The notes under the pieces: generated by a model
What the model was told of the DNA's origin: nothing
The model's database searches: none
Seen by the model: only the letters and a program-made list of their open reading frames with translations
Part shown: positions 5,439 through 6,818 of the stretch, in pieces
Layout: the number at the start of each line of letters is the position of its first letter
Position numbering within the stretch: the first letter of the stretch is position 1
Program-made: the position numbers and the translations under genes
NCBI GenBank assembly: GCA_937880585.1
Contig: CALFMR010000011.1
Coordinates: 1-6,818 of the forward strand
DNA: 6,818 bases
Direction of reading: 5' to 3'
Source of the DNA: an uncultured Acidobacteriota bacterium
GTDB lineage: Bacteria > Acidobacteriota > Vicinamibacteria > Vicinamibacterales > SCN-69-37

Positions 5439-6818
5439 CAGAACCGTTCGCCCAGTCCCGCCCGCTCGATCGGGTGCTGGCGGTAGGGCCCGGGCACTTC
5501 GCCGCAGAGACGCGGCGTCGGCAGCACCTTGCCGGGATTCGACAAGCCGGCCGGATCGATCGCGTCGCGCACGCGCGCCATCAGGGCCAGGTCGTCGGCC
5601 GAAAACATCTTGGGCATCGAGCAGCGTTTGTCGGCGCCGATGCCGTGTTCGCCTGTGAGCGCGCCGCCCGCGTCAATGCAGTAGGCGAGGATCTCGCCGG
5701 CCACTTCTTCGGCCAGGGCCGCCTGACCCGGGATGCGCTCGTCGTAGCAGATGAGCGGGTGCAGGTTGCCATCGCCGGCGTGGAAGACGTTGCCGATCGG
5801 CAGACCCGATCGCGCTTCGAGATCGCGGATGCGTGCGAGCACTTCTGGAAGACGTGTGCGCGGCACGACGCCATCCTGCACGTAGTAGTTCGGCGAGACG
5901 CGGCCCATCGCGGCAAACGCGGCCTTGCGCCCTTTCCAGATCATCGCGCGCTCGTCGTCGTTCTTCGCGAGGCGGATCTCGCTCGCGCCATCGCGCCGGC
6001 ACGTGGCTTCGACGACGGCGAAGAGATCCTCGACGTCTTCGCGCACGCCATCGAGCTCGACGATGAGGACGGCGTCCGTCTCGGGGAAGCCGGGATGAAC
6101 GGCGGCCTCGGCCGCGCGAATCGCCAGCCGATCCATCATTTCGACGGCCGCCGGCACGATGCCAGCCGCGATGATGTCGGATACGGCCTGACCGGCGGCG
6201 TCGATCGAATCGAAGGCGGCGAGCAGCGTCTGCACGGCCTCCGGTTTTCGCAGGAGCCGTACCGTGATGGCGGTTGCAATGCCGAGCGTCCCTTCGGATC
6301 CGACGAACAGCCCGAGCAGATCAGGTCCCGGTCGGTCGGCGGTTGGCGTCCCGAGATGCACGAGATCTCCAGACGGCAGCACGACGTCGGCGGCGACCAC
6401 ATGATGGACGGTGAAGCCGTACTTGAGACAGTGCGCCCCGCCCGAGTTTTCCGCGAAGTTGCCGCCAATCGAGCACGCCTGCTGGCTCGACGGATCGGGC
6501 GCGTAATAGCAACCCTGCGCCGCCACGCGTCGGCTGATTTCGAGGTTCGTCACGCACGGCTCGACGGTCACGCGCCGATTCGGAATGTCGATGTCGAGCA
6601 CGCGGTCGAGGCGCGTGAGCGCGATGACGATCCCGTCCTCGACGGGCGATGCGCCGCCGGAAAGTCCGGTGCCATGACCGCGCGCGACGAACGGCACGTG
6701 ATGGGCCGCGCACAGCCGCACGATCGCCTGCACGGCCGCGGCCGACGGCGGCATGACGACGGCCGCCGGCGCTTGGCGGACATGGGCGAGCGCGTCGCAT
6801 TCGTACGTGCGCAGATCC
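5438..6818 (-). CDS. glcD: Glycolate oxidase subunit GlcD, FAD-linked (N-terminus beyond window)
   Basis: GlcD is the catalytic flavoprotein that oxidises glycolate to glyoxylate, and in relatives D-lactate to pyruvate. The frame stays open to the window edge, beginning DLRTYECDALAHVRQ, which matches the YECD region roughly 40 residues into E. coli GlcD (499), so the true start lies outside. The first Met in frame, at 6754, is internal. Counting from the first full codon (6817), the FAD-binding domain shows RGHGTGLSGG (46-55) and PDPSSQQACSIGGNFAEN (107-124), followed by HCLKYG. The FAD-oxidase C-terminal domain has NVFHAGDGNLHP and the family marker GEHGIG, then DPAGLSNPGKVLP near the end. 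All hallmark segments are present. The order glcD-glcE-glcF is that of the E. coli glc operon and argues for glycolate dehydrogenase over a lone D-lactate dehydrogenase. Promoter and regulator lie beyond the window. Confidence 0.94.
   Translation of the reverse strand, partial: DLRTYECDALAHVRQAPAAVVMPPSAAAVQAIVRLCAAHHVPFVARGHGTGLSGGASPVEDGIVIALTRLDRVLDIDIPNRRVTVEPCVTNLEISRRVAAQGCYYAPDPSSQQACSIGGNFAENSGGAHCLKYGFTVHHVVAADVVLPSGDLVHLGTPTADRPGPDLLGLFVGSEGTLGIATAITVRLLRKPEAVQTLLAAFDSIDAAGQAVSDIIAAGIVPAAVEMMDRLAIRAAEAAVHPGFPETDAVLIVELDGVREDVEDLFAVVEATCRRDGASEIRLAKNDDERAMIWKGRKAAFAAMGRVSPNYYVQDGVVPRTRLPEVLARIRDLEARSGLPIGNVFHAGDGNLHPLICYDERIPGQAALAEEVAGEILAYCIDAGGALTGEHGIGADKRCSMPKMFSADDLALMARVRDAIDPAGLSNPGKVLPTPRLCGEVPGPYRQHPIERAGLGERF

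Noticed and set aside
4662..5486. 274-residue plus-strand frame opposite glcE
   Set aside because: Same reason: it is antisense to a firmly identified GlcE and has a low-complexity charged composition.

Overview
The window is a high-GC stretch (roughly two thirds G+C by eye) of a bacterial chromosome. GC-rich third codon positions, tight gene overlaps and the type of intergenic repeats suit a soil-type heterotroph. My best guess is Acidobacteriota (Vicinamibacteria-like), but this rests on general resemblance only and no marker gene here settles it.

Nearly all the coding capacity is on the minus strand. Reading from the right edge leftwards, a four-gene operon encodes the three subunits of a glycolate-oxidase-type dehydrogenase and a lactate/glycolate permease: glcD (FAD subunit, N-terminus cut by the window edge), glcE (FAD-binding subunit), glcF (iron-sulfur subunit) and a LctP/LldP/GlcA-family permease. 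The joins are very tight: TGATG between glcD and glcE, ATGA between glcE and glcF, and a 32-bp overlap between glcF and the permease. The simplest reading is that the permease brings in glycolate (or lactate) and GlcDEF oxidises it at the membrane, passing electrons to the respiratory chain. No GlcC- or LldR-type regulator lies in the window.

Below the permease is a 170-bp non-coding gap (1003-1172) with unusual structure. It holds a 12-bp direct repeat bracketing a 71-bp GC-rich palindromic element, in which two alternative hairpins share one arm. Next to it is a G-rich array with a 7-bp period and five G-runs, a good G-quadruplex candidate. A TACAAT box then sits six bases before the GTG start of the next gene.

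The left 1 kb carries the N-terminal and CBS domains of an MgtE-type magnesium transporter on the minus strand. Its membrane domain is missing. At about 193-201 the sequence switches abruptly into the first 52 codons of tsaE (tRNA t6A ATPase subunit) on the opposite strand, so the 3' parts of both genes are lost at one junction. This is either a real deletion or rearrangement between convergent genes, or a chimeric assembly join. It is the most important point to check. I see no clearly new multi-gene system; the main oddities are this junction and the structured gap.
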